Shown: positions 8,891-18,185 of the stretch, in pieces
Numbering within the stretch: the stretch's first letter is position 1
How the letters are laid out: every line of letters starts with the position of its first letter
Assembly (NCBI GenBank): GCA_020426005.1
Contig: JAGQQW010000003.1
Coordinates: 1-64,000, forward strand
Source: Planctomycetota bacterium
GTDB lineage: Bacteria > Planctomycetota > UBA1135 > GCA-002748355
Direction: 5' to 3'
DNA: 64,000 nt
Notes under the pieces: generated by a model
The model's database searches: none
What the model saw: the letters and a program-made list of their open reading frames with translations, nothing else
What the model was told of the DNA's origin: nothing
Program-made: the position numbers and the translations under genes

Positions 8891-10069
8891 ATGAGAAGTT
8901 CCCACCGGATCGCGTGTTCGGCGAGCCTCGTGACCCTCGCGCTCGCCACGATCGCTTCCCCCGTTGCCCGTGCCCAGGACGTCCTCTGGTATTCGTTCGA
9001 AACGAACACCGGGACGACCGTCCGGAATCGCGCGCCGCTCGGCCCTTCGACGGCGACGATCGTCTCGACCAACAAGAACGGTTCGTACTTCCAGGGCATT
9101 CACGCCGACAACAAGCAGCAGCTGGATTACGCGCTCGCTTCGTTCGACGATTGGGATACGGCGACTCGCACCGCGAAGAACTACAACTACCTCGACACCG
9201 GCTGGACGGCAGCACACACCGGAAGCTGCACGATCGCGTTCTTCGTCCGATCGAAGATCGCGACGCAGCCCGGTGGTGCGCAGTATCTGTTCGGTGGTGA
9301 CGACGGGTTCCGCTGCTTCACGGAAGGGCGGGCGAAGTCCGGCCTGTCCCTCGCGGGGTGGGGTGGTTTCGGCTACCTCGATCTCCCCATGGACCTGCGC
9401 ATTCTGACGTGGGGGAAGTGGGTGCACGTCGCGATCGTGCTCGACGACAGCGCGCGGCTCGTGAAGTTCTACGTCGATGGGAAGGAAAAGGCGTCGCAGG
9501 TCCTCTACGGACCGATTTCCTTCGGCCCGCGCAAGAACGGCTTCCGCATCGGTGCGTATGACACGCTGCAATCGCCGAGCGTCTACAACGTCGACGACTT
9601 CCGATTCACGGCGCGTGCGCTGACCGAGAGTGAGATCGATGCGTGGCGCTACCAAAGCGGCGCGTTCGGAGCGGGGTGCAAAGCGACACTCGACGCGGTT
9701 TCCGGTGCCAAGCCGATCCTCGGTGGCGCCAACTACGAACTCGAGATTCGTGGTCAAGCCAACGCGGTCGCCGTCCTCGGGCTCGGCCTCTCGTCGACGA
9801 AGCTCGGAGCGATCGACCTCCCGTTGGACCTCGGACCGTTGATCGACAAGGACCTCGACGGGTGCAAGTGGTACACGAGTTCCGAGCTCATGATTCCGCT
9901 GCCGCTCGACGCTGCGGGCTATGCGAAGGTGCCCCTTCCGATGCCGACCGACCCGAATCTGTCGGGCTTGCCGCTGTGGTTCCAAGCGTTGGCGAGCTGG
10001 ACCGACACCAACAACACGACGAAGTGGCAGACGACCAACGGCTGGCGGATCGTGTTCGTGCCCCGGTAG
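8891..10069 (+). CDS. Secreted LamG/concanavalin-A-like protein with shared C-terminal module
   Basis: 392 residues with a clear Sec signal peptide (residues 1-29, cleavage after VARA). Residues ~30-250 form a concanavalin-A-like lectin/glucanase (LamG) domain: LWYSFETNTGTTVRNRAP at the start, WGKWVHVAIVLDD followed by VKFYVDGKEKA, and VDDFRFTARALTESEI at the end, all typical. From ~residue 255 the C-terminal module begins (GAGCKATLD, KLGAIDLPLDLGPL, DGCKW, LSGLPLWFQALAS), shared with other exported proteins here. The likely role is carbohydrate or surface binding outside the cell; no catalytic residues are apparent. Confidence 0.8.
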   Translation: MRSSHRIACSASLVTLALATIASPVARAQDVLWYSFETNTGTTVRNRAPLGPSTATIVSTNKNGSYFQGIHADNKQQLDYALASFDDWDTATRTAKNYNYLDTGWTAAHTGSCTIAFFVRSKIATQPGGAQYLFGGDDGFRCFTEGRAKSGLSLAGWGGFGYLDLPMDLRILTWGKWVHVAIVLDDSARLVKFYVDGKEKASQVLYGPISFGPRKNGFRIGAYDTLQSPSVYNVDDFRFTARALTESEIDAWRYQSGAFGAGCKATLDAVSGAKPILGGANYELEIRGQANAVAVLGLGLSSTKLGAIDLPLDLGPLIDKDLDGCKWYTSSELMIPLPLDAAGYAKVPLPMPTDPNLSGLPLWFQALASWTDTNNTTKWQTTNGWRIVFVPR

Positions 10070-10139
10070 CGAGGGCCGGTCGTGCGACGAGTCGGGCTCG
10101 TAGAGACCAATCCCGCTGACACCGACGATCGGATAATGC

Positions 10140-10169
10140 TTTACAACGCAAAGTGGATTGCGCTAGCAT
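10140..10169 (+). promoter_or_regulatory. Putative promoter with -35 and -10, leaderless start
   Basis: TTTACA (10140-10145) and TAGCAT (10164-10169) are separated by 18 bases, the best sigma-70-like pair noticed in the window. Only 7 bases lie between the -10 and the ATG at 10177, so the transcript would be leaderless. This also supports ATG 10177 over the GTG at 10153, which would lie between the two hexamers. Confidence 0.45.
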
Positions 10170-10176
10170 TCGCGTC

Positions 10177-10779
10177 ATGGTGGCTGCGACGAACTACAGC
10201 GCGGATTGGGCAAAGCACTTCGTGCACAACGCCGCGAGTCACCTCGAGCCCATCGCAGGCCAGCCGCTGCGCTGTCTCGAGATCGGAGTCTTCGAAGGTC
10301 GCAGTGCGCGATGGCTCTTCGAGAACGTGTTGACCCATCCAGCGTGCCGCTATGTCGGCATCGACGCATGGAACTGGGACGGTGCGGAGGCAAAGGCGCG
10401 TGCGAATCTCGCGCCGTTCCTCGATCGCACCGAGTTCGTAATCGGCGAATCACGAGACGTGCTCTGCAGTGCGTGTTGGCCGCAGAATTCCTTCGATCTC
10501 GTCTACATCGATGGCTGCCATCGGGCGCTCTCCGTGCTCACGGATTCGGTTCTCGCGTGGCGCTTGCTGAAGGTCGGTGGGGTCTGCATCTGGGACGATT
10601 ACCGGTGGCGCAGTCGATTTTGGAAACGCAAGCGCAAGCCCAGGCATTTGCGACCGAAGGAAGCGCTTGACGCGTTCCTGATGGCGGTGACGGGAGACTA
10701 CGAGCTCTTGTTCAAGAACTATCAGGTCGGTGTGCGGAAGCTGTCCGATCCGAAGTCGGCGAACGAGGACGCCGAATAG
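10177..10779 (+). CDS. Class I SAM-dependent methyltransferase
   Basis: 200 residues. Motif I appears as LRCLEIGVFEGRSARWL, followed by an acidic strand end (YVGIDAWNW) and the region FDLVYIDGCHRALSVLTDS and LLKVGGVCIWDDY, which together match the Methyltransf_24/class I Rossmann methyltransferase pattern in which the IDG-H segment helps to bind metal or substrate. The substrate is unknown. The start at ATG 10177 is preferred to GTG 10153 because of the promoter-like elements upstream. The gene stands alone between two exported proteins, so context gives no clue to its target. Confidence 0.75.
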   Translation: MVAATNYSADWAKHFVHNAASHLEPIAGQPLRCLEIGVFEGRSARWLFENVLTHPACRYVGIDAWNWDGAEAKARANLAPFLDRTEFVIGESRDVLCSACWPQNSFDLVYIDGCHRALSVLTDSVLAWRLLKVGGVCIWDDYRWRSRFWKRKRKPRHLRPKEALDAFLMAVTGDYELLFKNYQVGVRKLSDPKSANEDAE

Positions 10780-10924
10780 GAGCACGCGTGCGTTCCTCGT
10801 TTTGCTTTGCTACGTAGAGTGAGCGAGCGTTTCGGGTGCGATCTGGACTGGCCAGACGGAAGCCGCCTCGTGGCATTCGATCGCCGAGGTTGCCTTCGGG
10901 CTCGACGGGCGCCACGTTCACGGT

Positions 10925-12319
10925 GTGACCATCGACTGGAACCTCCTACGAGCGCTGCTCGGCGCTCGTCCACGGCCTCAGCTCCTCGCGTTCTTGGCCT
11001 TCGCGCTTGGCGTCGCGGCCACGACACGCGCGCAGAGCGACCCTGAACCCGAGCAGGAGCGCGTGTTCGATCCCGGCAAGAATCTCGGGCCCGATGGCAC
11101 GACGGTCATCAAGCCGGAGCTGCCGGCCGAACTGCCCAACCCCGAGCGGTGGCGCTACACGCCGGGCGGGCGGATCAAGCCCGGATCGATCTTCGAGCGC
11201 TTTCTCGTCTCGACATGGATCACGCCGCTCTTCTTTCGCGAGGAGGACATCGGGTTCGGTGGAGGGGTCGCGTTCACCGACCTCGACTTCCGCAACCAGG
11301 ACTGGCAGGAGTTCGCGAACATCGTCGCGACCGCGTCGGCCGAGGGACAACAAACGTATTCGTTCGCGTGGCGGCGCTGGCTCGAGCACCAGACGGTTCC
11401 CGAAGGCGGCATCATTCGGGACGAGCGCAGCACGCTGTCGGCCGGGTTCGAGTATTCGCGGACGTTGACGCGGCGCTTCTTCGGCTTCGACAGCAAAACG
11501 CGTGCGGCGGACGAGACGAGCTACACGGAAGAACTCGCTCGACTGCGCGTCGCGCTGCTTCGCAGCTTCCCGGATCCGGGGGACGATTGGATCTACGGTC
11601 TTCGTGCGCGCGTCGAGCACCACGGTCTCGAACGTGGTCAGGTCGAACGCGTGCCGAGCACGAACGACGTCTACCCGAGGATCTTTCGCGAGGGTGACGG
11701 CGTGCAGCAGCTCTGGGTCGGTTCCGGCATCGCATACGATTCGCGCGACAGCCTCGCGAACCCCTACGAAGGGCTGCGTGTCGGGCTCAACGTCGATGCG
11801 GCCGGCCTGCAGAGCGGTTTCGATCCGGGCATGATCGTGTCGCTCGACGCGAGCACGGCGCTCCGCGTGCCTCCTCTGTTCCACGACGGTGGCAGTGACG
11901 ACGAGGACAATCCGCCGACCGACGTCGTCGCGATCGGCGCATTCGGCCGTGCGACGTACGGCGAGTTGCCGTGGTATTCGCTCCCCACGCTGGGCGGCGA
12001 AGAAACGTTGCGCGGCTACATCCAGCGGCGGTTCACCGGCAAGGCCGTCGTGCACGGATCCGCCGAGTATCGCTTCGCGATCATCCCACGCGGCGTGCGC
12101 ATCACCGACACGATCCGCATCGAGCGCATCGGCGCGGCGCTGTTCTACGACTTCGGCACGGTCGCTTCGAACGTCGGGCGCCTCGGCAACGGGCGCTTTC
12201 TCGGAAGCTACGGTCTCGGCCTTCGGATCGGCTTCCAACGCGAAGCGGTCTTCCGCGTCGACTTCGGCATTTCGGACGAGGATCGACTGCTCACGATCGC
12301 GTTCGGGAACACGTTCTGA
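10925..12319 (+). CDS. Omp85/BamA-family outer-membrane barrel protein
   Basis: 464 residues from a GTG start; a hydrophobic stretch (LLAFLAFALGVAATTRAQ, cleavage near residue 37) is the signal peptide. The mature protein is made of alternating amphipathic strands with ends such as VWVGSGIAYDSRDSLANPY, YEGLRVGLNVDAAG and the LRGY motif (ETLRGYIQRRFTG) typical of the surface-antigen (D15) barrel, and ends ...LTIAFGNTF with a C-terminal Phe. No POTRA domains are visible between signal and barrel: only ~70 residues precede it. This suggests a barrel-only Omp85 relative in the outer membrane, perhaps a patatin-type partner or surface lipid transporter, rather than BamA itself. Confidence 0.75.
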   Translation: MTIDWNLLRALLGARPRPQLLAFLAFALGVAATTRAQSDPEPEQERVFDPGKNLGPDGTTVIKPELPAELPNPERWRYTPGGRIKPGSIFERFLVSTWITPLFFREEDIGFGGGVAFTDLDFRNQDWQEFANIVATASAEGQQTYSFAWRRWLEHQTVPEGGIIRDERSTLSAGFEYSRTLTRRFFGFDSKTRAADETSYTEELARLRVALLRSFPDPGDDWIYGLRARVEHHGLERGQVERVPSTNDVYPRIFREGDGVQQLWVGSGIAYDSRDSLANPYEGLRVGLNVDAAGLQSGFDPGMIVSLDASTALRVPPLFHDGGSDDEDNPPTDVVAIGAFGRATYGELPWYSLPTLGGEETLRGYIQRRFTGKAVVHGSAEYRFAIIPRGVRITDTIRIERIGAALFYDFGTVASNVGRLGNGRFLGSYGLGLRIGFQREAVFRVDFGISDEDRLLTIAFGNTF

Positions 12320-12368
12320 GCCCCATGTGTGCCTGCGAACTCGTGCCCTGCGGTGCTGGACGACTTCG

Positions 12369-12935
12369 ATGAGCGTGGATCGAGCGCGTCTGCGATTCGT
12401 CGAGGTCGTACGCGAGCAGTTTCTCGGCCTCGCTGCAATCGGCTACGAAGAAGCGGAAGCCTCCGAACTCGAAGTTCGATTCCGCAACGAAGAGTTCGGT
12501 GTCGATGTGAAGCTATGCCACGAAACCCTATCGTATGAAGTGTACTGCACTGTCGAGTGGGAACAGTACGCGTGTACGCCGGCGGACCTTCTGCGGGTGT
12601 CGGATCCCGAGGCAGCCAAGCGCTATCGAGATCCCAGCGGACACACACCGGAGAGCGTCCAGCTCGCTGTCGCCGAGGTCGCGCGTATCGTCGTGGCGCA
12701 CGGCACACGTGCGTTGCGCGGCGATCCTGGCTTCTTCGCGCGAGCTGCGGTGCTGCGTGCCGAAGCCGCCGATGTATGGTACAGGCAGCAGCGCGCGGTG
12801 GAGATTCGCCGAATGGCTTTCGCTGCGTTTCGCGAGCGGCGCTACTGCGAATGCATTGACCTGTACGAACAGATCGTCGACATGCTCAGTCCAGCCGAGA
12901 TGGCGAAGCTGCACTACGCGCGCCGGCGCGTGTGA
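12369..12935 (+). CDS. Hypothetical cytosolic protein
   Basis: 188 residues, ATG start 49 bp after the barrel gene; the open frame extends far upstream but only as a shadow of that gene. There is no signal peptide or membrane segment. The first half contains beta-strand sequences (LEVRFRNEEFGVDVKLCHE, YEVYCTVEWEQYACTPADLL); the second half is helical and ends with a TPR-like helix pair (FRERRYCECIDLYEQIVDML). Family not recognised; it could be an immunity-like or adaptor protein. It converges with the sulfatase gene. Confidence 0.6.
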   Translation: MSVDRARLRFVEVVREQFLGLAAIGYEEAEASELEVRFRNEEFGVDVKLCHETLSYEVYCTVEWEQYACTPADLLRVSDPEAAKRYRDPSGHTPESVQLAVAEVARIVVAHGTRALRGDPGFFARAAVLRAEAADVWYRQQRAVEIRRMAFAAFRERRYCECIDLYEQIVDMLSPAEMAKLHYARRRV

Positions 12936-12952
12936 GCTCGGTCAGCACGTAT

Positions 12953-14359
12953 TCACCGTGCGTGTCGTTGTCGCTTGCGCTTTTGTTCCTCATCGCATGC
13001 CCGAGTGACCGTGACGTGCTTGGCGAGTGCTTCCTGTAGCCGCAACATGGCCTCGTAGGCTGGTGCATGCGATGTATCGATGGCCTCGGTGGCGAGATCC
13101 CGTTCTTCGAGAGGATCGGCCACGGTGTCGTAGAACCTGCCATCCGCATAGAGCTTGAACCGCTGGTCCCGCACGTGTTGGGACGCCTTGGCGCGCACCC
13201 CGTTGCGCTCGTACCAGCAGTAGATGTGGTCCTTGGCCGGTCTGCGCGTCTTGCCCCGGAATACCGGCGCGAGACTGATGCCGTCGATCCGTGGTGCTGG
13301 ATCGGGTGGAAGCGAGACTCCCGCAACATCGAGCAGCGTCGGGAATACGTCGGCGAGATCGACCAACGCGTCGCTCGCCGTCTTCGGCTCGATGACGGCC
13401 GGCCAGCTCGCGACGAAACCGACGTGCGTGCCGTTGTCCTTCGGGCTGCCCTTGCCGCCGCGATAGTCGCGGCCACGAAAGCGGGACGTGATACTCGTGT
13501 AGGTGCCGTTGTCGCCGGTGAAGATCACGAGCGTGTCGTCGCGAATCCCCAGCGCTTCGAGCTTGTCCACGATGCGCCCGACCATCTTGTCCGTGTAGCG
13601 CACCATGGCGTCCCAATACTTCGGCTCCCGGAAGCCGCCGGGTTCGTCCTTCGCGTCGCGCCACATCTTCGGATCCCAGTCGGGATGATCCGGTGTCGGC
13701 ACGAACGGCCAGTGCGCGGCGATCATCGGATAGTAGACGAGGAACGGTCCGTTCTTCGGATCGCGGTGCTTCTCGAGGAAGTCGCAGATGTAGTCGCAGA
13801 CGATGTCCGGTCCGAACTGTCCCTCCTTGAAGTCCTTCTCGACGCCGTCGATCTCGAGCCCGGGATTGGGATAGCGACTCGGCCGACGGGTGAGCTGCCA
13901 CAGGCAGTAGTGGTCGAAGCCGAACTTGCGCGGGCCATCGAAGCCGCCTTCGAGCTGCCACTTGCCGGCGATGCACGTCGCGTAGCCTGCTTCTTTCAGC
14001 ACACTCGCGAACGTCCGAGCCGCGGGATCGAGCAGACCGAAGCGGATGTAGTTGCGGTTGTTGTAGATGCCGGTCATCAGCTGCACGCGCGATGGCGTGC
14101 AGATCGGTTGCGCATGCGCATGGTCGAAGCGCATGCCACTCGCCGCGAGCCGATCGATGTTGGGCGTCGCGTAGACCTTGCTGCCGTAGCAGCCGAGGTT
14201 CTCGTAGCCGAGGTCGTCGGCCATGATGAGGACGATGTTCGGCGGCCTGGCCTTGTCCGCACCGACCGCATCGTCCGTGCGTGACTGGAAGCCGGGCAGG
14301 ATGCACGGCGCCAGGAGGAGCGCTCGAAGATGTCGAGCGATCGGGACCGCGTCCGTCAT
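12953..14359 (-). CDS. Formylglycine-dependent sulfatase
   Basis: 468 residues of the sulfatase/alkaline phosphatase superfamily. The N-terminal metal site is ADD at residues 47-49 (NIVLIMADDLGYENLGCYG). The modification motif is C87-TPSR, so Cys87 should become formylglycine, followed by the expected MTG. The second metal site appears as FTGDNGTY, and a C-terminal subdomain ends in the usual YDLxxDPxE-like segment (FYDTVADPLEERDLA). The protein should hydrolyse sulfate esters, probably on polysaccharides. The N-terminus is weakly hydrophobic (LRALLLAPCILPG), so export is likely but uncertain. Its ATG overlaps the stop of the upstream M14 peptidase gene by the ATGA tetranucleotide, indicating translational coupling. 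Confidence 0.88.
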   Translation of the reverse strand: MTDAVPIARHLRALLLAPCILPGFQSRTDDAVGADKARPPNIVLIMADDLGYENLGCYGSKVYATPNIDRLAASGMRFDHAHAQPICTPSRVQLMTGIYNNRNYIRFGLLDPAARTFASVLKEAGYATCIAGKWQLEGGFDGPRKFGFDHYCLWQLTRRPSRYPNPGLEIDGVEKDFKEGQFGPDIVCDYICDFLEKHRDPKNGPFLVYYPMIAAHWPFVPTPDHPDWDPKMWRDAKDEPGGFREPKYWDAMVRYTDKMVGRIVDKLEALGIRDDTLVIFTGDNGTYTSITSRFRGRDYRGGKGSPKDNGTHVGFVASWPAVIEPKTASDALVDLADVFPTLLDVAGVSLPPDPAPRIDGISLAPVFRGKTRRPAKDHIYCWYERNGVRAKASQHVRDQRFKLYADGRFYDTVADPLEERDLATEAIDTSHAPAYEAMLRLQEALAKHVTVTRACDEEQKRKRQRHAR

Positions 14360-16215
14360 CGCACGAGTTGCACCGACGTCGGTGCTGCGATCGCACGCAC
14401 ACCGAGCGGCCAGCCTGGCTCGAACGTGACTGCGGCGAACCAGAAGCGCCAGCCGATGAAGATTGGTTCGTTGGGGAACGAGAACGTTGCGCTCGCCTTG
14501 CCGGACGCGTCGGTGCGTCCGACGTTGCCCGTGTAGAAGCCGGGCAGCGGCGTCGTCGAGAGCCAGAAGATCGGGTCTGCTGCGAGCGCGAGGCTACGCG
14601 GACCGATCGGAATCGCGGGTGACGAGCCGAGGGCCATCGGCATCCAGTAGTCGCGATTCGGTTCGCCGGCGTCGAGATCGATGCTCGCCGTGCGACCGAC
14701 GGGGAGCGTCGCGGGAGCGGTGACCGAGATCGCGGGCAGCGTTGGCACGAGCACCGGATCCAGACTCGACGTCGTGCCGAAGCGCGGCGCCGTGACCGAC
14801 AGCGGCGCACTGTCGTGACTGGGTGCGGCACACGTGATGGAGCGTGCGCCCTCGGGAGCCCACAGGTGCAAGCGTCCCGAACTCGCTGTGCGCGTCGTTT
14901 CTCCGAACGAGAACGCGAAGTCCTGGACGGCGATCGTCGCCTCGAGGGGAGCCGCGCTTCGCAACGACGTCACGTGCCCTCGGAACGAAGGTGTCCACGT
15001 CAAGAACTCGCGCACGGCAGGCCAGACCCGGATCTCTTCGGTCACGGTCGATGTGAACGGCGGCTGGAACGCGGTGCCGACTTCGACGAGGAAGCTCATC
15101 GTGCCGTTCTCCGCCCAATGCCACTCGGGTGCCTCGCCGGACGCGGACGGCGTGCGCGTGTTGTAGCCCGTCGCCTGCGCGAGGCGGTCCCGATACAGGT
15201 TGTGGAAGGCGAGCAGCTTGGAGCCGGGATAGCTGCTCGACGTGCATGGACTGTAGGTGTCGAGCACATCCTGCCCGTAGCTGTGGAAGTCGAGGTACTT
15301 CTCGAAGCGCAGCTTCCGCGCGAACGCCATCATCGTCTGCGTTTCGGGTTCGCTCGCGGGAGATGGTCCCATGTACGTCTGTGACGTCGCGTTGCTCGAC
15401 GCACCGCAAGCTCCCCAGCGGAACGGATAGTTGCGGTTGAGATCGACGCCGCGCGCGACCCCGTTGACGACGCGGCGGTTCTTGCGCCAGTAGTTGTCGA
15501 TGTTCCAGACGGCTTCGACGCCGTCCGGATTGACGGTCGGAACGAACCACAGCGCGCCTTCGCGCACGACCTTCTGGAGCGTCGGGTCGGTTGCTTGCCC
15601 TTCGAGCACCCGCTGCGCCGCGCGCAGGACCATGTACGGCGAGTTGAGTTCGCGGGCATGGTGTTGCCCGGCGATCAGAGCCTGCGGTTCGTCCTCTTCG
15701 ACGGCGACGTTCGTCGAGACTTTGAGCGCCCAGATCGTGCGGTTCTCGTGCGTCTTGGCGGTCTGTGTGAATGCCTGGAGATCGATGCGCTTCGCGATCG
15801 CGGGGTACTTCTGCTCGAGCGCGAGCAGCTCGGCTTCGATCTCGCTCGTCGTGAAGTAGTTGCCGTCCGGTGGACTCGACGGGCTCGCGGCCGCGCGCTC
15901 GCGCACGATGTCGGCGAACGGACGCCCGCGCTCCATGAGCCGAGCCGCGGGAAAGGCGCGGAGCAGGCGCGCCTCTTCTTCTCCATGCGCAACGACGCGG
16001 TAGACGCCGTTGCGCGTGTGTGCGAGAGCCTGCACGTGTCCGCTGCAGCAGCCCAGCACGTCGAAACTCTCGAGAAGCGCGAGGCTCCGTGCGTCGTCGT
16101 TCGTACGGATTTCGTAGACGCCGCTCGTCTGCGATGTGTGGACGGCCTGCTGTGACAAGAGCGCGGAGGCGGAGGCGAGAACGAGAGCCGCGAGACGCGC
16201 GAGGGGATTCCGCAT
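14356..16215 (-). CDS. Secreted M14 zinc carboxypeptidase with shared C-terminal module
   Basis: 619 residues from the ATG at 16215, which gives a clean signal peptide (RNPLARLAALVLASASALL); ATG 16260 is an alternative adding 15 polar residues. Peptidase M14 signatures are complete: zinc ligands H186 and E189 (GQHHAREL), VDLNRNYPFRWG with the Asn-Arg substrate-binding pair, H311 (YLDFHSYGQ) and the catalytic Glu378 (FLVEVG). Residues ~120-440 form the catalytic domain; a carboxypeptidase-regulatory-like linker follows (VTSLRSAAPLEATIAV), and the last ~120 residues resemble the shared C-terminal module. It removes C-terminal amino acids outside the cytoplasm. It precedes and overlaps the sulfatase gene, suggesting joint use on sulfated glycoprotein-like material. 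Confidence 0.88.
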   Translation of the reverse strand: MRNPLARLAALVLASASALLSQQAVHTSQTSGVYEIRTNDDARSLALLESFDVLGCCSGHVQALAHTRNGVYRVVAHGEEEARLLRAFPAARLMERGRPFADIVRERAAASPSSPPDGNYFTTSEIEAELLALEQKYPAIAKRIDLQAFTQTAKTHENRTIWALKVSTNVAVEEDEPQALIAGQHHARELNSPYMVLRAAQRVLEGQATDPTLQKVVREGALWFVPTVNPDGVEAVWNIDNYWRKNRRVVNGVARGVDLNRNYPFRWGACGASSNATSQTYMGPSPASEPETQTMMAFARKLRFEKYLDFHSYGQDVLDTYSPCTSSSYPGSKLLAFHNLYRDRLAQATGYNTRTPSASGEAPEWHWAENGTMSFLVEVGTAFQPPFTSTVTEEIRVWPAVREFLTWTPSFRGHVTSLRSAAPLEATIAVQDFAFSFGETTRTASSGRLHLWAPEGARSITCAAPSHDSAPLSVTAPRFGTTSSLDPVLVPTLPAISVTAPATLPVGRTASIDLDAGEPNRDYWMPMALGSSPAIPIGPRSLALAADPIFWLSTTPLPGFYTGNVGRTDASGKASATFSFPNEPIFIGWRFWFAAVTFEPGWPLGVRAIAAPTSVQLVR

Positions 16216-16392
16216 GAGAAGGGAGAGCGTCGAGAAGTCGAAGGAGGACGGGAGAGGCATGCCGGCATTGGCTCGCCGGCAGTCGGTCGAAGAGCACTCG
16301 ATCTTAGCAGCATGCGGAACGACGCGAACATGCACCGACCACGTGCAACGCGCCGCTCGCATCGAGCCCTCGAGTCGTGGCAGGAAGCCCGC

Positions 16393-18072
16393 TCAGCCGC
16401 GACGCCGCACGACGTTCGTGCCGCTCGCTTTGCTTGCCGAGGAGGGCTCGGCATTCGCGTCACCTCGAGCCGCGCCCGTCTTCTTCGCGTCGCCGTTCGT
16501 CGCTTCGACGGGCTGCATCCCTTCCGGTCGTGTGCGCGTCGCGTTGCGCCCGACCGAGTCCCGGCAGAGGAGGTTCGGCAGATTGGCGACCCCGAGCGCG
16601 ACGGTCGCGATCACGGTCGACGTGTGTCGTTGGTATTCCGGAATCGCGACGTCGTACGTGTCCCACTGGCTGTGCCACGTGTACTGGAAGTAGTCGCTCT
16701 TCCCACGCAGGCCCCAAGACCAAGCAGGAATGTCAGCCGTCAAGAAGCTCGCGTGATCGCTGCCACCTCCGCCGCGTCCGCCGCCGCCGATCGACTTGAG
16801 CTTGCCGAGCCGGAAGACTTCGCCGGAGTAGTCGGGTTCGGGAGACTTCAACGCGGCGAGCGGTGCGCACACGCGTTCCATGTCGTCGTACATGTCGACC
16901 GGCACCCCGAGCGAGTTGGCCCAGTTCGTGCCGGTGTCGTGATTGAAGACACCCGAGACCTTCGCGAGTTCCGAACGATGCTTGGCGACGTAGGCGCGCG
17001 AACCCAGCAGACCCTGCTCTTCGCCACCCCACAGGATGAAGCGAATCGTGCGCTTCGGCTTCGCGCCGACCGCGCTCAGGATGCGTGCCGCTTCCATCGT
17101 GCTGGTCGCGCCCGTACCGTTGTCGGTCGTGCCGGTCGCTTGGTGCCACGAGTCGAGGTGTCCGCAGACGATGACCATCTCGTCGGGTTTCTCGGTGCCC
17201 TTCAGGTCGGCGATCACGTTGTTGAGGACGACCTTCTCGCGACGAAACCGGTTACGGATGTCGAACTGCAAGTCGACGTCCTTGCCCGCCTTGACCATGT
17301 CGTCGATGTGATCCCATTGATCCTTGCGCACACAGATCAAGGGCAGCGTCGGGATCTTCGAGTTGGCCTTGAGCGCCATGTTGCGATCGCCGAACACGCG
17401 CATGCGGTTCGGATACTTCGCATCCCCCGTCGAGCTGTAGACGATGCCGGCGGCTCCCTCCGTTTCGGCGAAGAGCTGCAAGTGCTGCCATGCGAGTCGC
17501 GCATCCGTGGAGCGACGCGAAGGTTGGCGCGCGAGGATCCACTTGCCCTCGACCTTGCCCGTGAGCGCCTCGACCGCGTCGATCGTGACGTCCTCGATAC
17601 GGACGGCTTTTGCCGTGACGGCGCCGCGCGTGCCGGCAGTCCATGCTTCGGTCGCGATCTGGAGTTCGATGTTCTCGGGTGCGAGCAAGCGACCCGACCA
17701 CGGACCGCGGTTGAAGACGAACTCCCAGGTCTCCCAAGGTTCGAGGCGAGCCTCGAGGCCCATCTTCTCGAACTCGCTCTTGGCCCATTTGCAGGCCAAG
17801 GTGAAGTTGTCCGATCCGGTCAAGCGCTCGCCGATCGAGTTGGTCAGCGTGTCGAGGTAGTCCATGACCTTGGAGTGCTCGAGGCCCTCCTCGGCGATGG
17901 CCGCGTAGATCGCGGGGATCGCGGGTTTGGCCTCGCGATTCGGCGCGACTTCACCGGCCTGCGCGACGAGGCCCGTGGGGGCCCCGAGGGTCAGGCTCGC
18001 GAACGCGAGAAAAAGACATCGGGAAGAAAGGAGGCTTTGAGGCTGCCGCCGCCAGGGAGTGTTTGCCTGCAT
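16393..18072 (-). CDS. Secreted M28 metallo-aminopeptidase with PA-type insert
   Basis: 559 residues from the ATG at 18072; the frame upstream of it overlaps the divergent promoter region and is not protein-like. A signal peptide (RCLFLAFASLTLGAPTGLVAQA) leads to a protease-associated-like segment (residues ~130-290), then the M28 catalytic core. Metal-binding residues follow the family order: H305 and D307 in CGHLDSWH, D317 in TTDNGTGA, catalytic E351 and metal ligand E352 in WGGEEQGLLGS, with later GSDHASF (H440) and TWHSQWDTYD (H467). This should be a periplasmic or secreted aminopeptidase/dipeptidase. The C-terminal ~50 residues are low-complexity, Ala/Asn/Arg-rich and of unknown use. It lies 177 bp upstream of the M14 gene, same strand. 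Confidence 0.87.
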   Translation of the reverse strand: MQANTPWRRQPQSLLSSRCLFLAFASLTLGAPTGLVAQAGEVAPNREAKPAIPAIYAAIAEEGLEHSKVMDYLDTLTNSIGERLTGSDNFTLACKWAKSEFEKMGLEARLEPWETWEFVFNRGPWSGRLLAPENIELQIATEAWTAGTRGAVTAKAVRIEDVTIDAVEALTGKVEGKWILARQPSRRSTDARLAWQHLQLFAETEGAAGIVYSSTGDAKYPNRMRVFGDRNMALKANSKIPTLPLICVRKDQWDHIDDMVKAGKDVDLQFDIRNRFRREKVVLNNVIADLKGTEKPDEMVIVCGHLDSWHQATGTTDNGTGATSTMEAARILSAVGAKPKRTIRFILWGGEEQGLLGSRAYVAKHRSELAKVSGVFNHDTGTNWANSLGVPVDMYDDMERVCAPLAALKSPEPDYSGEVFRLGKLKSIGGGGRGGGGSDHASFLTADIPAWSWGLRGKSDYFQYTWHSQWDTYDVAIPEYQRHTSTVIATVALGVANLPNLLCRDSVGRNATRTRPEGMQPVEATNGDAKKTGAARGDANAEPSSASKASGTNVVRRRG

Positions 18073-18117
18073 GGTCCGCTCGGGGCCGAAGACCGGTTCA
18101 CGATTTACGAAGAAGGC

Positions 18118-18123
18118 CTTTAT
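18118..18123 (-). promoter_or_regulatory. Possible -10 element TATAAA for the M28 peptidase gene
   Basis: On the minus strand TATAAA lies about 45 bases before the ATG at 18072, in the divergent gap between the M28 gene and the plus-strand gene at 18186. It is conspicuous in GC-rich surroundings; no clear -35 was identified. Confidence 0.35.
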
Positions 18124-18185
18124 ACGGGACGATCCGGGGGGCGTGAGAGTGGATGTCTGGCCCGAAGTGAGCGAAACTCCGCGCC

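Noticed and set aside
10153-10155. GTG as start of the methyltransferase gene
   Set aside because: It lies between the -35 and -10 elements of the likely promoter; ATG 10177 fits better.
10925-12319. BamA itself
   Set aside because: No POTRA domains precede the barrel, so only a general Omp85/D15-type assignment is made.
12945-12961. Inverted repeat GCACG-N7-CGTGC at the sulfatase end
   Set aside because: 5-bp arms are expected by chance in GC-rich sequence.
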